From the NCBI RefSeq assembly GCF_000719865.1, contig NZ_JOID01000009.1:116029-180028 (forward strand): a stretch of 64,000 nucleotides of DNA, written 5' to 3'. Below the pieces are notes generated by a model. The model worked only from the letters and a program-made list of their open reading frames with translations. It was not told the origin of the DNA and did not search any database. The position numbers were made by a program, and so were the translations under genes. Source of the stretch: Streptomyces albus subsp. albus. Its GTDB lineage: Bacteria; Actinomycetota; Actinomycetes; Streptomycetales; Streptomycetaceae. How positions within the stretch are numbered: the first letter of the stretch is position 1; each line of letters begins with the position of its first letter. This document shows, in pieces, positions 56,699 to 64,000 of this stretch.

Positions 56699-57601
56699 TC
56701 AGCCGCCCCGCACCGCGCCCTTCGCGGCGTTCCCGGCGGCGCCCTTCCCGGCGTCCTTCGCGGCGTTCTTCGCCGCCACCACCGCGTCGAACACCTCGCG
56801 CTTCGGCAGACCCGCCTCGGCCGCGACCGCCGCGATCGCCTCCTTGCGCCGCTCACCGGCCTCCTCGCGCACCCCCACCCGGCGCACCAGCTCCGCCGGG
56901 TCCAGCTCGGCCGGGCCCCTCTCCGGCGCGCCCTCGACGACCACGGTGATCTCGCCCCGTACGCCCTCGGCCGCCCACGCGGCCAGTTCGGCCAGCGGCC
57001 CGCGCCGCACCTCCTCGTAGGTCTTGGTCAGCTCCCGGCAGACGGCGGCGCGCCGCTCCGCGCCGAACACCTCGGCCATCGCGGCCAGGGTGTCGTCCAG
57101 CCGGTGCGGTGCCTCGAAGTAGACGAGGGTGCGCCGCTCGTCCGCCACCTCCCGCAGCCTGCCCAGCCGCTCCCCCGCCTTGCGCGGCAGGAAGCCCTCG
57201 AAGCAGAAGCGGTCGACCGGCAGCCCCGACAGCGCCAGCGCCGTGAGCACGGCGGACGGCCCCGGTACCGCCGTCACCCTGATGTCCCGTTCCACCGCGG
57301 CCGCGACGAGCCGGTAGCCGGGATCCGACACCGACGGCATCCCGGCATCGGTGACGAGCAGCACCCGCGCACCCCCGGCCAGCGCCTCCACCAACTCGGG
57401 CGTCCGGGCCGCCTCGTTGCCCTCGAAGTACGACACGACCCGCCCGCGGGTCTGCACGCCCAGCGCCTGGGTGAGCCGCCGCAGCCGCCGGGTGTCCTCC
57501 GCGGCCACCACGTCGGCCGCGGCCAGTTCCTCCGCCAGCCGCGGCGGCGCGTCCGCTACGGCGCCGATGGGCGTCCCTGCCAGTACGAGCGTTCCAGTCA
57601 C
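56699..57601 (-). CDS. rsmI: 16S rRNA (cytidine-1402 2'-O) methyltransferase
   Basis: Tetrapyrrole-methylase-fold enzyme that 2'-O-methylates C1402 in the 16S decoding centre. 300 aa. LVLAGTPIGAVADAPPRL (SAM loop), VVAAEDTRRLRRL, VVSYFEGNE, LVTDAGMPSVSDPGYRLV, VPGPSAVLTALALSGLPVDRFCFEGFLPRK are the family motifs in order; the C-terminus ends with an Ala/Lys/Gly-rich helix. GTG start at the conserved beginning. Divergent from the protein mannosyltransferase gene. Confidence 0.93.
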   Translation of the reverse strand: MTGTLVLAGTPIGAVADAPPRLAEELAAADVVAAEDTRRLRRLTQALGVQTRGRVVSYFEGNEAARTPELVEALAGGARVLLVTDAGMPSVSDPGYRLVAAAVERDIRVTAVPGPSAVLTALALSGLPVDRFCFEGFLPRKAGERLGRLREVADERRTLVYFEAPHRLDDTLAAMAEVFGAERRAAVCRELTKTYEEVRRGPLAELAAWAAEGVRGEITVVVEGAPERGPAELDPAELVRRVGVREEAGERRKEAIAAVAAEAGLPKREVFDAVVAAKNAAKDAGKGAAGNAAKGAVRGG

Positions 57602-57739
57602 CCGGCCATCCTCGCAGCTCCGCAACGCCCGGCCGCCGTCCGCGGCCGCGACGCCCGGAGCCGCACCCGGATCCGTCACCGTGCCGTCACCGACAGCGGC
57701 CGTCACCCGGCCGGCGGCGGCGTTCCCTACGATGGCGCG

Positions 57740-59611
57740 GTGACCAGTGACACCGCCACCGGCTCCCGGTACGAGCACGAGCTCGGCGAGCAGCCCTCCG
57801 GGGCGTCGGTTCCGGGTGCCGGCCCGACCTCCTGGCAGCTGCGGCTGCGCCGCTACGGATACGTCGAACAGCGGCCCCGGGTCCCGCTGCGCGACCGGCT
57901 GGTCCCCCCGTACCGCACCGCGGGCAGCCGGATGTGGACCGCCCTCGGCCTCGACCCGTACACCGCCGAGAAGCTGGTGCGGTGGGCGGCCTGGGCCGGT
58001 CCGCTGCTGGTCGCCCTGATCGCGGGACTCCTGCGCTTCTGGCACCTCGGCAGCCCGCACGGGGTGATATTCGACGAGACGTACTACGCCAAGGACGCCT
58101 GGTCACTGCTCCAGCTCGGCTACGAGGGCAGTTGGGGGGAGAAGGCCGACAAGAAGATCCTGGGCGATCCGCAGAGCATCCCCCTCAACCCCGAGCACAG
58201 CTACGTCGTGCACCCGCCCGTCGGGAAGTGGACGATCGCCCTCGGTGAGGCCCTGTTCGGGCTCCACCCGCTGGGCTGGCGGTTCATGCCGGCCGTGCTC
58301 GGCACGCTGTCCGTGCTCATGGTGTGCCGCATCGGACGGCGGCTGTTCCGCTCCACCGCCCTCGGCTGCCTCGCGGGCGCGCTGCTGGCCGTGGACGGGC
58401 TGCACTTCGTCATGAGCCGGACGGCGCTGCTCGACCTGGTGGTGATGTTCTGGGTGCTGGCCGCCTTCGGCGCACTGCTCATTGACCGGGACAAGGCCCG
58501 CGCCAAGCTGGCGGACGCCCTCACGGACAGGAAGGGCGGCACGGACAGAAAGGGCGGCACGGACACCAGGGGCGGCACCGCGGAAGACGCCGCGGAGGAG
58601 ACGGACCCCGTCCGGCCCGACCCTCTCGTCGGTGACCGCCTGGGGCTCGGGCTGCGGCCGTGGCGGCTCGCCGCCGGGCTCTTCCTCGGCCTGGCCTGCG
58701 CCACGAAGTGGAACGGCCTCTACATCCTGGCGGTCTTCGGCCTGCTGACCGTCCTCTGGGACGCCGCCGCGCGCCGCACGGCCGGCGCCCACCGTCCGTA
58801 CCGGTCGATGCTGCGCCGCGACGCGGGACCGGCGTTCCTCTCGATCGTGCCGGTCGCCGTGGTGACGTACATCGCCTCCTGGGCGGGCTGGTTCCTCACC
58901 CGCGGCGGCTACTTCCGCGACTGGGCCGAGGGCCGCCGGGGTCTCTCACCGGACTCCGTCTCCCTGGCGGGTCTGCGGGTCCCGCTGCCGCAGGTCGACA
59001 TGACCTGGGTGCCGGCGCCGCTGCGCAGCCTGTGGCACTACCAGTCCGAGGTCTACAACTTCCACGTCGGGCTGACCACTCCGCACACCTACGAGTCGAA
59101 CCCCTGGTCCTGGCTCGTCCTCGGCCGTCCCGTCTCGTTCTTCTACGAGTCGCCGCAGCCCGGCCAGGACGGCTGTCCCGCCGGCACGGCCGACAAGTGC
59201 GCCCGGGAGGTCCTGGCCCTGGGCACGCCGGTGCTGTGGTGGGCCGCGTGCTTCGCGGTGCTGTACCTCGTCTACCGCTGGGGCCTGCGGCGCGACTGGC
59301 GCGCGGGCGCGATCCTCTGCGGCCTAGCGGGCGGCTGGCTGCCCTGGTTCCTCTACCAGGAGCGGACCATCTTCTTCTTCTACGCGGTGGTCTTCGTCCC
59401 GTTCCTGTGCCTCGCGGTGGCGATGATGACCGGCGCGCTCCTGGGCCGGCCGGGCTCCTCGGAACAGCGGCGGATCCTGGGAACCGTGGGCGCCGGAGTG
59501 CTCGTCCTGTTGATCGTCTGGAACTTCGTCTACTTCTACCCGCTCCATACAGGACAGCCGATTCCGCTCTCCGACTGGCAGGACCGGATGTGGCTGGACA
59601 CCTGGGTGTGA
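57740..59611 (+). CDS. Dolichyl-phosphate-mannose protein mannosyltransferase (Pmt-like)
   Basis: GT39 enzyme, 623 aa, that transfers mannose from polyprenyl-phosphomannose to exported proteins. Starts with a cytoplasmic 75 residues, then about ten hydrophobic helices. The first external loop contains the catalytic acidic motif GVIFDETYYAKDAWSLL and further HPPVGKW. A hydrophilic insert at about residues 255-300 has repeated DRKGGT units. The GTG start is only 6 bp after TACGAT (57728-57733), which matches a -10 element, so the mRNA could be leaderless; no ribosome-binding site is seen. Homolog of the Streptomyces Pmt involved in glycoprotein formation and phage receptor synthesis (family knowledge). 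Confidence 0.93.
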   Translation: MTSDTATGSRYEHELGEQPSGASVPGAGPTSWQLRLRRYGYVEQRPRVPLRDRLVPPYRTAGSRMWTALGLDPYTAEKLVRWAAWAGPLLVALIAGLLRFWHLGSPHGVIFDETYYAKDAWSLLQLGYEGSWGEKADKKILGDPQSIPLNPEHSYVVHPPVGKWTIALGEALFGLHPLGWRFMPAVLGTLSVLMVCRIGRRLFRSTALGCLAGALLAVDGLHFVMSRTALLDLVVMFWVLAAFGALLIDRDKARAKLADALTDRKGGTDRKGGTDTRGGTAEDAAEETDPVRPDPLVGDRLGLGLRPWRLAAGLFLGLACATKWNGLYILAVFGLLTVLWDAAARRTAGAHRPYRSMLRRDAGPAFLSIVPVAVVTYIASWAGWFLTRGGYFRDWAEGRRGLSPDSVSLAGLRVPLPQVDMTWVPAPLRSLWHYQSEVYNFHVGLTTPHTYESNPWSWLVLGRPVSFFYESPQPGQDGCPAGTADKCAREVLALGTPVLWWAACFAVLYLVYRWGLRRDWRAGAILCGLAGGWLPWFLYQERTIFFFYAVVFVPFLCLAVAMMTGALLGRPGSSEQRRILGTVGAGVLVLLIVWNFVYFYPLHTGQPIPLSDWQDRMWLDTWV

Positions 59612-59714
59612 GGTCGGAGGGATGCCGTAGAGTGCGCCGCGTCGCGTCCCGCACGGGGTGTTGTCCAGCCTTGCCCGATGTACGAAGTCCGAAGTGTCTG
59701 TGGGGGTTTCTCCA

Positions 59715-61349
59715 ATGCGCAGTGGCGCGAAGGCCGCCGTCATCGGCGGTGTGTTCACGGCGATGGTGGGGGCCGCGGGTTACGGCGTCTACGGTCTGAC
59801 GTCCGGCGACGGCAGCGGGGACGGCACCACGACCACCACGGCCGCCCAGCCGGAGGTGAAGACCGGCCCGCCCAGCGCGGAGGAGATACGCGAGGCCTCC
59901 GAGGGGTTCCTCACCGCCTGGGCCGCCGGCGAGCCGGCGAAGGCCGCGGAGTTCACGGACGACAGCACCGCCGCCACCAAGGCCCTGACCGGCTATCGCG
60001 AGGACGCGGCCGTCGAGAAGGTCACCCTGCAGCCCGGTGCGGCCACCGGCGCGAAGGTCCCCTTCGGGGTCACCGCGGAGGTCGTGTACAAGAAGGACCG
60101 GGCGACCGTGTCCTACGACTCCTCGCTGACCGTCGTACGGGACGAGACCACCGGCAAGGCGCTGGTCCGGTGGGAACCGTCCGTCGTCCACCCGGAGCTC
60201 GGCGAGGGCGACACCCTCGTCACCGGCGAGTCCGACGCCCCGCCGATCAAGGCTCTGGACCGCGACGGCGAGGAGCTGACCAAGGAAGACCACCCTCAGC
60301 TCGCCGAGGTACTGGCCAGCCTGCGCGAACGGTACGGCGACAAGGCCGGCGGCAAGCCCGCCGTGGAGCTGGCCGTGGAGCGCGAGAAGGGCGACGAGCA
60401 GCCCGACAAGACGCTGAAGGTCCTGGCCGAGGGCGAACCGGGCGAACTGCGGACGACCATCGACGCCGGCCTCCAGAGCGCCGCCGAGAAGGCGGTGGCC
60501 AACCGCTCCAAGGCCGCGGCCGTGGCGATCAAGCCCAGCACCGGCGAGATCCTGGCGATCGCCAACGCCCCGGCGGACGGCTTCAACGTCGCGCTGCGCG
60601 GTTCGCTGGCGCCCGGTTCGACGATGAAGGTCGTGACCTCCGCGATGCTGCTGGAGAAGGGCCTGGCGTCCCCGTCGAAGGCACACCCGTGCCCCAAGTA
60701 CCACTCGTACGGCGGCTGGAAGTTCCAGAATCTCGACAAGTTCGAGATCAAGGGCGGTACTTTCGCGCAGAGTTTCGCCGCCTCCTGCAACACGGCCTTC
60801 ATCTCGCAGGCCGAGGAGCTGTCCGACAGCGACCTCGGCAAGACCGCCCGGGACCTCTTCGGCATCGGCCTCGACTGGCAGACCGGTGTGGTGACCTTCG
60901 ACGGCGCCGTACCCACCCAGAAGGACGCGCCGATGGCCGCATCCCTCATCGGCCAGGGCGGCGTCCGGATGAACCCGCTGACCATGGCGTCCGTTTCGGC
61001 GACGGTGAAGTCGGGCGTCTTCCGGCAGCCCGTGCTCGTCCCGGTGTCGGTGGACAACCGCACGCTCGCCAAGGCGCCGCGCACCATGTCGGCCGGCACG
61101 GCGGACGCGCTGCGGGGGCTGATGCGGCTCACCGCGACCTCCGGGACGGCGGCGGAGGCGATGGCCGGGCTCGGTGGTGACATCGGCGGGAAGACCGGTT
61201 CGGCGGAGGTCGACGGTCAGAAGAAGCCCAACGGCTGGTTCACGGCGTACCGAAACGACGTCGCGGCGGCGGCGGTCGTCCCGGCGGCGGGCCACGGCGG
61301 CAAGACGGCGGGGCCGATCGTCGCCGAGATCCTCCGCGCCGGCGGCTGA
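59715..61349 (+). CDS. Class B penicillin-binding protein (NTF2-like plus transpeptidase)
   Basis: 544-aa exported transpeptidase that cross-links peptidoglycan. N-terminal anchor about residues 5-28 (AKAAVIGGVFTAMVGAAGYGV), an NTF2/MecA_N-like domain (residues about 45-160, REASEGFLTAWAAGEPAKAAEFTDD), a dimerisation region, and the penicillin-binding domain with catalytic Ser302 in GSTMK, SCN at 357-359 and KTG at 493-495 (GGKTGSAEVDG). All three motifs are intact. The ATG is chosen where the anchor begins; there is no strong ribosome-binding site (GGGGG 8 bp before). Follows the mannosyltransferase by about 100 bp; both act at the outside of the membrane. Confidence 0.92.
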   Translation: MRSGAKAAVIGGVFTAMVGAAGYGVYGLTSGDGSGDGTTTTTAAQPEVKTGPPSAEEIREASEGFLTAWAAGEPAKAAEFTDDSTAATKALTGYREDAAVEKVTLQPGAATGAKVPFGVTAEVVYKKDRATVSYDSSLTVVRDETTGKALVRWEPSVVHPELGEGDTLVTGESDAPPIKALDRDGEELTKEDHPQLAEVLASLRERYGDKAGGKPAVELAVEREKGDEQPDKTLKVLAEGEPGELRTTIDAGLQSAAEKAVANRSKAAAVAIKPSTGEILAIANAPADGFNVALRGSLAPGSTMKVVTSAMLLEKGLASPSKAHPCPKYHSYGGWKFQNLDKFEIKGGTFAQSFAASCNTAFISQAEELSDSDLGKTARDLFGIGLDWQTGVVTFDGAVPTQKDAPMAASLIGQGGVRMNPLTMASVSATVKSGVFRQPVLVPVSVDNRTLAKAPRTMSAGTADALRGLMRLTATSGTAAEAMAGLGGDIGGKTGSAEVDGQKKPNGWFTAYRNDVAAAAVVPAAGHGGKTAGPIVAEILRAGG

Positions 61350-61386
61350 CCCCGGCGCAGGCGCGGCCCGCGGCGGGGGTTGGAGA

Positions 61387-62238
61387 GTGACACCGCTGAT
61401 CGCCGCGGCCGTGCTCGCCGCTGCGGTGACCCACGCCGGCTGGAACGCCATCGCGCACGGCATCAGGGACCAACTGCTGGCCTTCACGCTGGTGGGCGTC
61501 GGGGATCTTCTGGTCGTGGTGGTGGTGGCCTGCTTCGTTCCCGTGCCGGCCGCGGCGGCCTGGCCCTGGCTGATGGCATCAGTGGTCCTCCACGTGCTGT
61601 ACATGGTGCTGCTGATGCAGTCCTTCCGGCTCGGCGACTTCGGGCAGATGTACCCGATCGCCCGGGGCACCGCGCCGCTCGTCGTCACCGTGCTCGCCAT
61701 GGCCCTGGTCGATGAACGGCCGAACGCGTGGCAGACAGCGGGGGTGGCCGTGGCCTCGGCCGGCCTGCTGGGTGTCGCCCTGTGGGGCGTGCGGAGCACG
61801 GGCACCCGCCCGCACTGGCCCGCGATCGGTGCGGCCGGCGCCACGGGGTTGGCCATTGCCGCGTACACAGTCGTCGACGGCATAGGGGTCCGCGCCGCGG
61901 GCAGCACGTTGGGCTACACCGCCTGGCTTCTCGCCTTCCAGAGCCTGCCGATCCCGCTCTACGCGCTGGCCACCCGTCGCGGCCGGCTCCTTCGCCAGGT
62001 GCGGCCGGTGCTGGCCCGCGGGCTGCTGGGCGGGGCGATGTCCACGGTGGCGTACGCCTTGGTGCTGTGGGCCCAGACCCGTGCGCCGCTCGCACCGGTG
62101 GCGGCCCTGCGCGAGTCGTCCGTCATAGCGGGGGCGGCAATCGGGGCGCTGCTGTTCAAGGAACGGTTCGGCGGGCCGAGAATCGCGGCAGCCGCACTGA
62201 TGGCTCTCGGCATCGGCCTCATGCTCCGAGGCGGGTGA
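61387..62238 (+). CDS. EamA-family (DMT) transporter
   Basis: 283-aa membrane carrier of the drug/metabolite superfamily with ten predicted helices arranged in two EamA halves (about residues 1-135 and 145-283). Features: AAVTHAGWNAIAHG at the start of helix 1, SFRLGDFGQMYPIARGTAPLV, ESSVIAGAAIGALLFKERFGGPRI, typical of exporters of metabolites or amino acids. GTG with GGAGA directly upstream. Same strand as the PBP and 37 bp after its stop, so co-transcription is plausible. Confidence 0.88.
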   Translation: MTPLIAAAVLAAAVTHAGWNAIAHGIRDQLLAFTLVGVGDLLVVVVVACFVPVPAAAAWPWLMASVVLHVLYMVLLMQSFRLGDFGQMYPIARGTAPLVVTVLAMALVDERPNAWQTAGVAVASAGLLGVALWGVRSTGTRPHWPAIGAAGATGLAIAAYTVVDGIGVRAAGSTLGYTAWLLAFQSLPIPLYALATRRGRLLRQVRPVLARGLLGGAMSTVAYALVLWAQTRAPLAPVAALRESSVIAGAAIGALLFKERFGGPRIAAAALMALGIGLMLRGG

Positions 62239-62420
62239 GGAGGGGGGTAGTGAGGAGGGGGGTAGTGCGGAGGAGGCACGTGAGGAGGAGGCGCGTGAGG
62301 AGAGGAGGGGGATGAGGGGAGGAGGCGGATGAGGGTCGGAGGGCGCGGGCCGGGAGCCTCTGTCGCGGGCCGAGGGTTCGGGGCTCGGGTGCGGAATGCG
62401 GGTCGGGGCGCGGGGCGCGG
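62235..62420. repeat. Purine-rich GGA repeat region
   Basis: Overlaps the EamA stop. GAGGAGGGGGGTAGT in two tandem copies followed by irregular GAGGAGG-type units to about 62330, then CGGGCCG/GTGCGG-type degenerate repeats to 62420. Strand asymmetry (G plus A on the plus strand) could form triplex or G-quadruplex structures. No gene here. Confidence 0.7.
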
Positions 62421-62520
62421 GCCGACGGTGCGGAGTGCGGGCTGAGGCGCAGAGACCCGACGGACGGGACCGGTGTAGGGCGGTCGGAGTGGTTCGGGAG
62501 CGGTTGTGAGAACGGCGCAG

Positions 62521-62720
62521 TCAACTACTCGGCCCTGAAGGACCGAGCTTGTTGGCTCAGTCCGGAAAGGCTCCGTTTATGCTCCCGACTGCCCCCTACG
62601 ACAGGACGGTCACGGGTCACATCTACCGGTCTCCGCGCTATGCGGGGGCCGGGTCGGGCATGTTGACGAATACCCACGCCGTGGCCCCTCGCTTGGCGAT
62701 GTTGACCCCGGCGACGTGGT
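62521..62720 (-). ncRNA. Probable omega RNA (reRNA) of tnpB
   Basis: In TnpB systems the guide RNA is made from the 3' end of tnpB through the right end. Here the minus-strand transcript runs over the tnpB stop (62638) to a stable stem CTCGGTCC/GGGCCGAG with UUCA loop at 62528-62547, the expected scaffold hairpin just before the guide. The guide would be the first 16-20 nt beyond 62521 (complement of about 62501-62520, beginning CTGCGCCGTTC). The 5' limit is a guess. Confidence 0.55.
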
Positions 62721-63798
62721 CGGCGGGCCCAGCGAGGCCGCACCGACGACAGTGGAAGTGGTCCCGAGTCGGGCGGTTGGCGCGCTCGGTGTGGCCGCAG
62801 CGCGGGCAGCGCTGCGAGGTGTGGGCCGGGTCCACCTCGATGAACGGGACGCCGGCGCGCTTCGCCTTGTAGGCGATGAACGCGCCGAGCTGGTGGAACG
62901 GCCAGGAGGACAGTCGTGCTCGCTGGTCGCGGGGAACCGTGACCCGTTCACGGATGCCCCGTAGTTCTTCCAGGGCGATGCCGCGTTCGGTGCGTTGGGC
63001 GACAGCAACGACGGTCTTGGAGATCGTGTGGTTGATGTGGGTGGCGTGCCGGGCCTCGCGGCGGGCGCGCTTCTTCAGAAGTTGCTTGGCGCTGCGGGTC
63101 TGTTTGGCCTGGAGTTCGGCCTTCTTGCGGGCCTGCCACCGGCGGTACCGTCCGAGGCGGCGGCCGGTGTGGTTGTCCCCGTCGGATGTGGTGGCGAGGT
63201 TGGTGATGCCCCGGTCCAGGCCGATGAAGCCCTTCGGGGCGAACACCTCGGGAGCGGGGACGTCGAGAGTGGCGATCAGGAACAGTCTGCCGTCGCGCTG
63301 GATCAGGTCGGACTCGCCTTTGCGGTGGGTGGTGAGCTGCTTGAGCGCGGCGGGCGAGCAGGCGAAGCGGACGTTCTTGATCCGGCCCGCGAGGGTCCAG
63401 ATGCTCACGGTCTGCGCGTCGTAGTTCCACGACAGGCAGCGGTCGTCGTAGGTGTGGGCCGCGTCGGGCCGGAAGGTGATCGGCTTGGACTCCGCCTTGC
63501 GGCGGCGTTTGGATCCCTCGGGGCCGAGGTTCCCGGCCTTGATGGTGGCCCGCAGCGTCGCGTAGGCGTCGGCGACCCGCTTGATGATGTGCTGCGCGGC
63601 CTGGGCCCCGAACCCGCGGGCCTTCAGCTCGCCGTAACACAGGGTGCGCAGTTCCCGGACCGTTCCCCGGAGGCGGAAGTGCTCGAAGGAGATGGCGGAT
63701 ACCCAGGTGGCCGCCTCGTTCGCCGCGTGCACCGTGCGCTCGACCGCCGCTGCCTGCACGGCATCGGGGGTGAGTTTCACCTGCACGACGAGTTTCAC
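62638..63798 (-). CDS. tnpB: RNA-guided endonuclease TnpB
   Basis: 386-aa IS605 accessory nuclease, ancestor-type relative of Cas12, that promotes retention of the element by cutting the empty donor site with its omega RNA. RuvC acidic residues are all there: Asp195 in FIGLDRGITNLATTS, Glu277 in ALEELRGIRE and Asp360 in GPADHVAGVNIA. The zinc ribbon is CPRCGH and CRRCG. N-terminal WED/REC-like region starts KLVVQVKLTPDAVQAAAVERTVHA. The size is normal and no disruption is visible, so it should be active. GTG start; divergent from tnpA. Confidence 0.93.
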   Translation of the reverse strand: MKLVVQVKLTPDAVQAAAVERTVHAANEAATWVSAISFEHFRLRGTVRELRTLCYGELKARGFGAQAAQHIIKRVADAYATLRATIKAGNLGPEGSKRRRKAESKPITFRPDAAHTYDDRCLSWNYDAQTVSIWTLAGRIKNVRFACSPAALKQLTTHRKGESDLIQRDGRLFLIATLDVPAPEVFAPKGFIGLDRGITNLATTSDGDNHTGRRLGRYRRWQARKKAELQAKQTRSAKQLLKKRARREARHATHINHTISKTVVAVAQRTERGIALEELRGIRERVTVPRDQRARLSSWPFHQLGAFIAYKAKRAGVPFIEVDPAHTSQRCPRCGHTERANRPTRDHFHCRRCGLAGPADHVAGVNIAKRGATAWVFVNMPDPAPA

Positions 63799-63821
63799 AC
63801 CGCCGATCGTAGCATTGGCCT

Positions 63822-64000
63822 ATGTCACCTCGATGGGTATCAAATCCTGATGTACGCAAGGGAAGAAGCGTCGTCCACACTCTGCACGCGCACTTGGTCT
63901 TTACGCCGAAGTACCGGCGGAATGTCTTCACCGACGCGGTCCTCACCCGCTGCGAAGAGGTCATGCGCAAGGTCTGCGAGGACTTCGGCGCGGAACTCAA
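63822..64000 (+). CDS. tnpA: IS200/IS605 Y1 transposase TnpA, 3' end outside window
   Basis: N-terminal 59 codons of the single-strand DNA transposase. The HUH metal motif is His22-Ala-His24 in LHAHLVFTPKYRR, typical of Y1 transposases, which nick and join the hairpin ends through a catalytic Tyr that lies beyond the window. ATG at 63822; no long upstream extension is possible because tnpB starts 23 bp away. Runs off the right edge. Confidence 0.88.
   Translation, partial: MSPRWVSNPDVRKGRSVVHTLHAHLVFTPKYRRNVFTDAVLTRCEEVMRKVCEDFGAEL

Larger units (their letters stand above)
62521..64000. mobile_element. IS200/IS605-family element, partly outside window
   Basis: Divergent tnpB (minus) and tnpA (plus) separated by 23 bp, the IS605 arrangement. 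The end near tnpB lies at 62521: minus-strand sequence ends in a hairpin CTCGGTCC-TTCA-GGGCCGAG followed by TAGTTGAC, resembling the right-end hairpin and cleavage tetranucleotide/pentanucleotide region of the family. The other end is beyond base 64000. It sits downstream of the EamA gene in repeat-rich DNA. Confidence 0.85.

Overview
The window is very GC-rich, with strongly GC-biased third codon positions, many GTG starts and long spurious antisense frames. Its housekeeping gene order is typical of a Streptomyces chromosome: mfd, then tRNA-Gln-glmU-prs-rplY-pth, ppc, galT-galE-galK, then rsmI-tatD-rpf-rsmA-ispE-ABC-F, and a Pmt-type mannosyltransferase. I read it as the core chromosome of a Streptomyces or close relative, with an IS200/IS605-type insertion cut by the right edge.

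Layout. 1-3.7 kb: end of a membrane acyltransferase, a GT2 glycosyltransferase and a polysialyltransferase-family protein, probably a surface-glycan group. 4.2-6.5 kb: a translationally coupled membrane protein and Ser/Thr kinase. 6.9-12 kb: DUF4190/DUF4352 membrane protein, HNH-nuclease lipoprotein, secreted neutral ceramidase, SAM methyltransferase. 12-20 kb: mfd, a VapBC-type toxin-antitoxin pair with its operator, and an FtsX/MacB-type ABC transporter. 20.7-25.7 kb: the most unusual block, with two deaminase-fold proteins beside three SUKH-class proteins, one deaminase being fused to SUKH-4 through a linker of about 350 residues. 25.9-29.7 kb: a DivIVA/Scy-like coiled-coil protein, a NarL-type sensor kinase without an adjacent regulator, and a DNA-binding-like gene broken by one in-frame amber codon.

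29.7-39.6 kb: tRNA-Gln, glmU, prs, rplY, pth, a small membrane protein, ppc, a fatty-acid desaturase and its coupled TetR regulator with a visible tandem operator. 39.8-47.3 kb: trans-aconitate-methyltransferase-like gene divergent from a MarR regulator, a LuxR response regulator, the galTEK operon, and a second LuxR regulator whose receiver domain is degenerate. 47.6-57.6 kb: a PQQ-propeller membrane protein, ABC-F ATPase, ispE with an obligatory N-terminal extension, rsmA, an Rpf-like protein that has lost its lytic domain, tatD, rsmI. 57.7-62.2 kb: protein mannosyltransferase, a class B penicillin-binding protein, an EamA-family exporter. 62.5-64 kb: an IS605-like element with divergent tnpB and tnpA, a right-end hairpin and a likely omega RNA.

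Much of the content serves the cell envelope (glycan transferases, galactose and UDP-GlcNAc supply, mannosylation, PBP, Rpf-like protein, sensory kinases) or translation and genome maintenance. The accessory features worth attention are the SUKH/deaminase island, VapBC, the amber-interrupted gene next to tRNA-Gln, the truncated Rpf and the TnpB element. No biosynthetic gene cluster, prophage or CRISPR array was seen.
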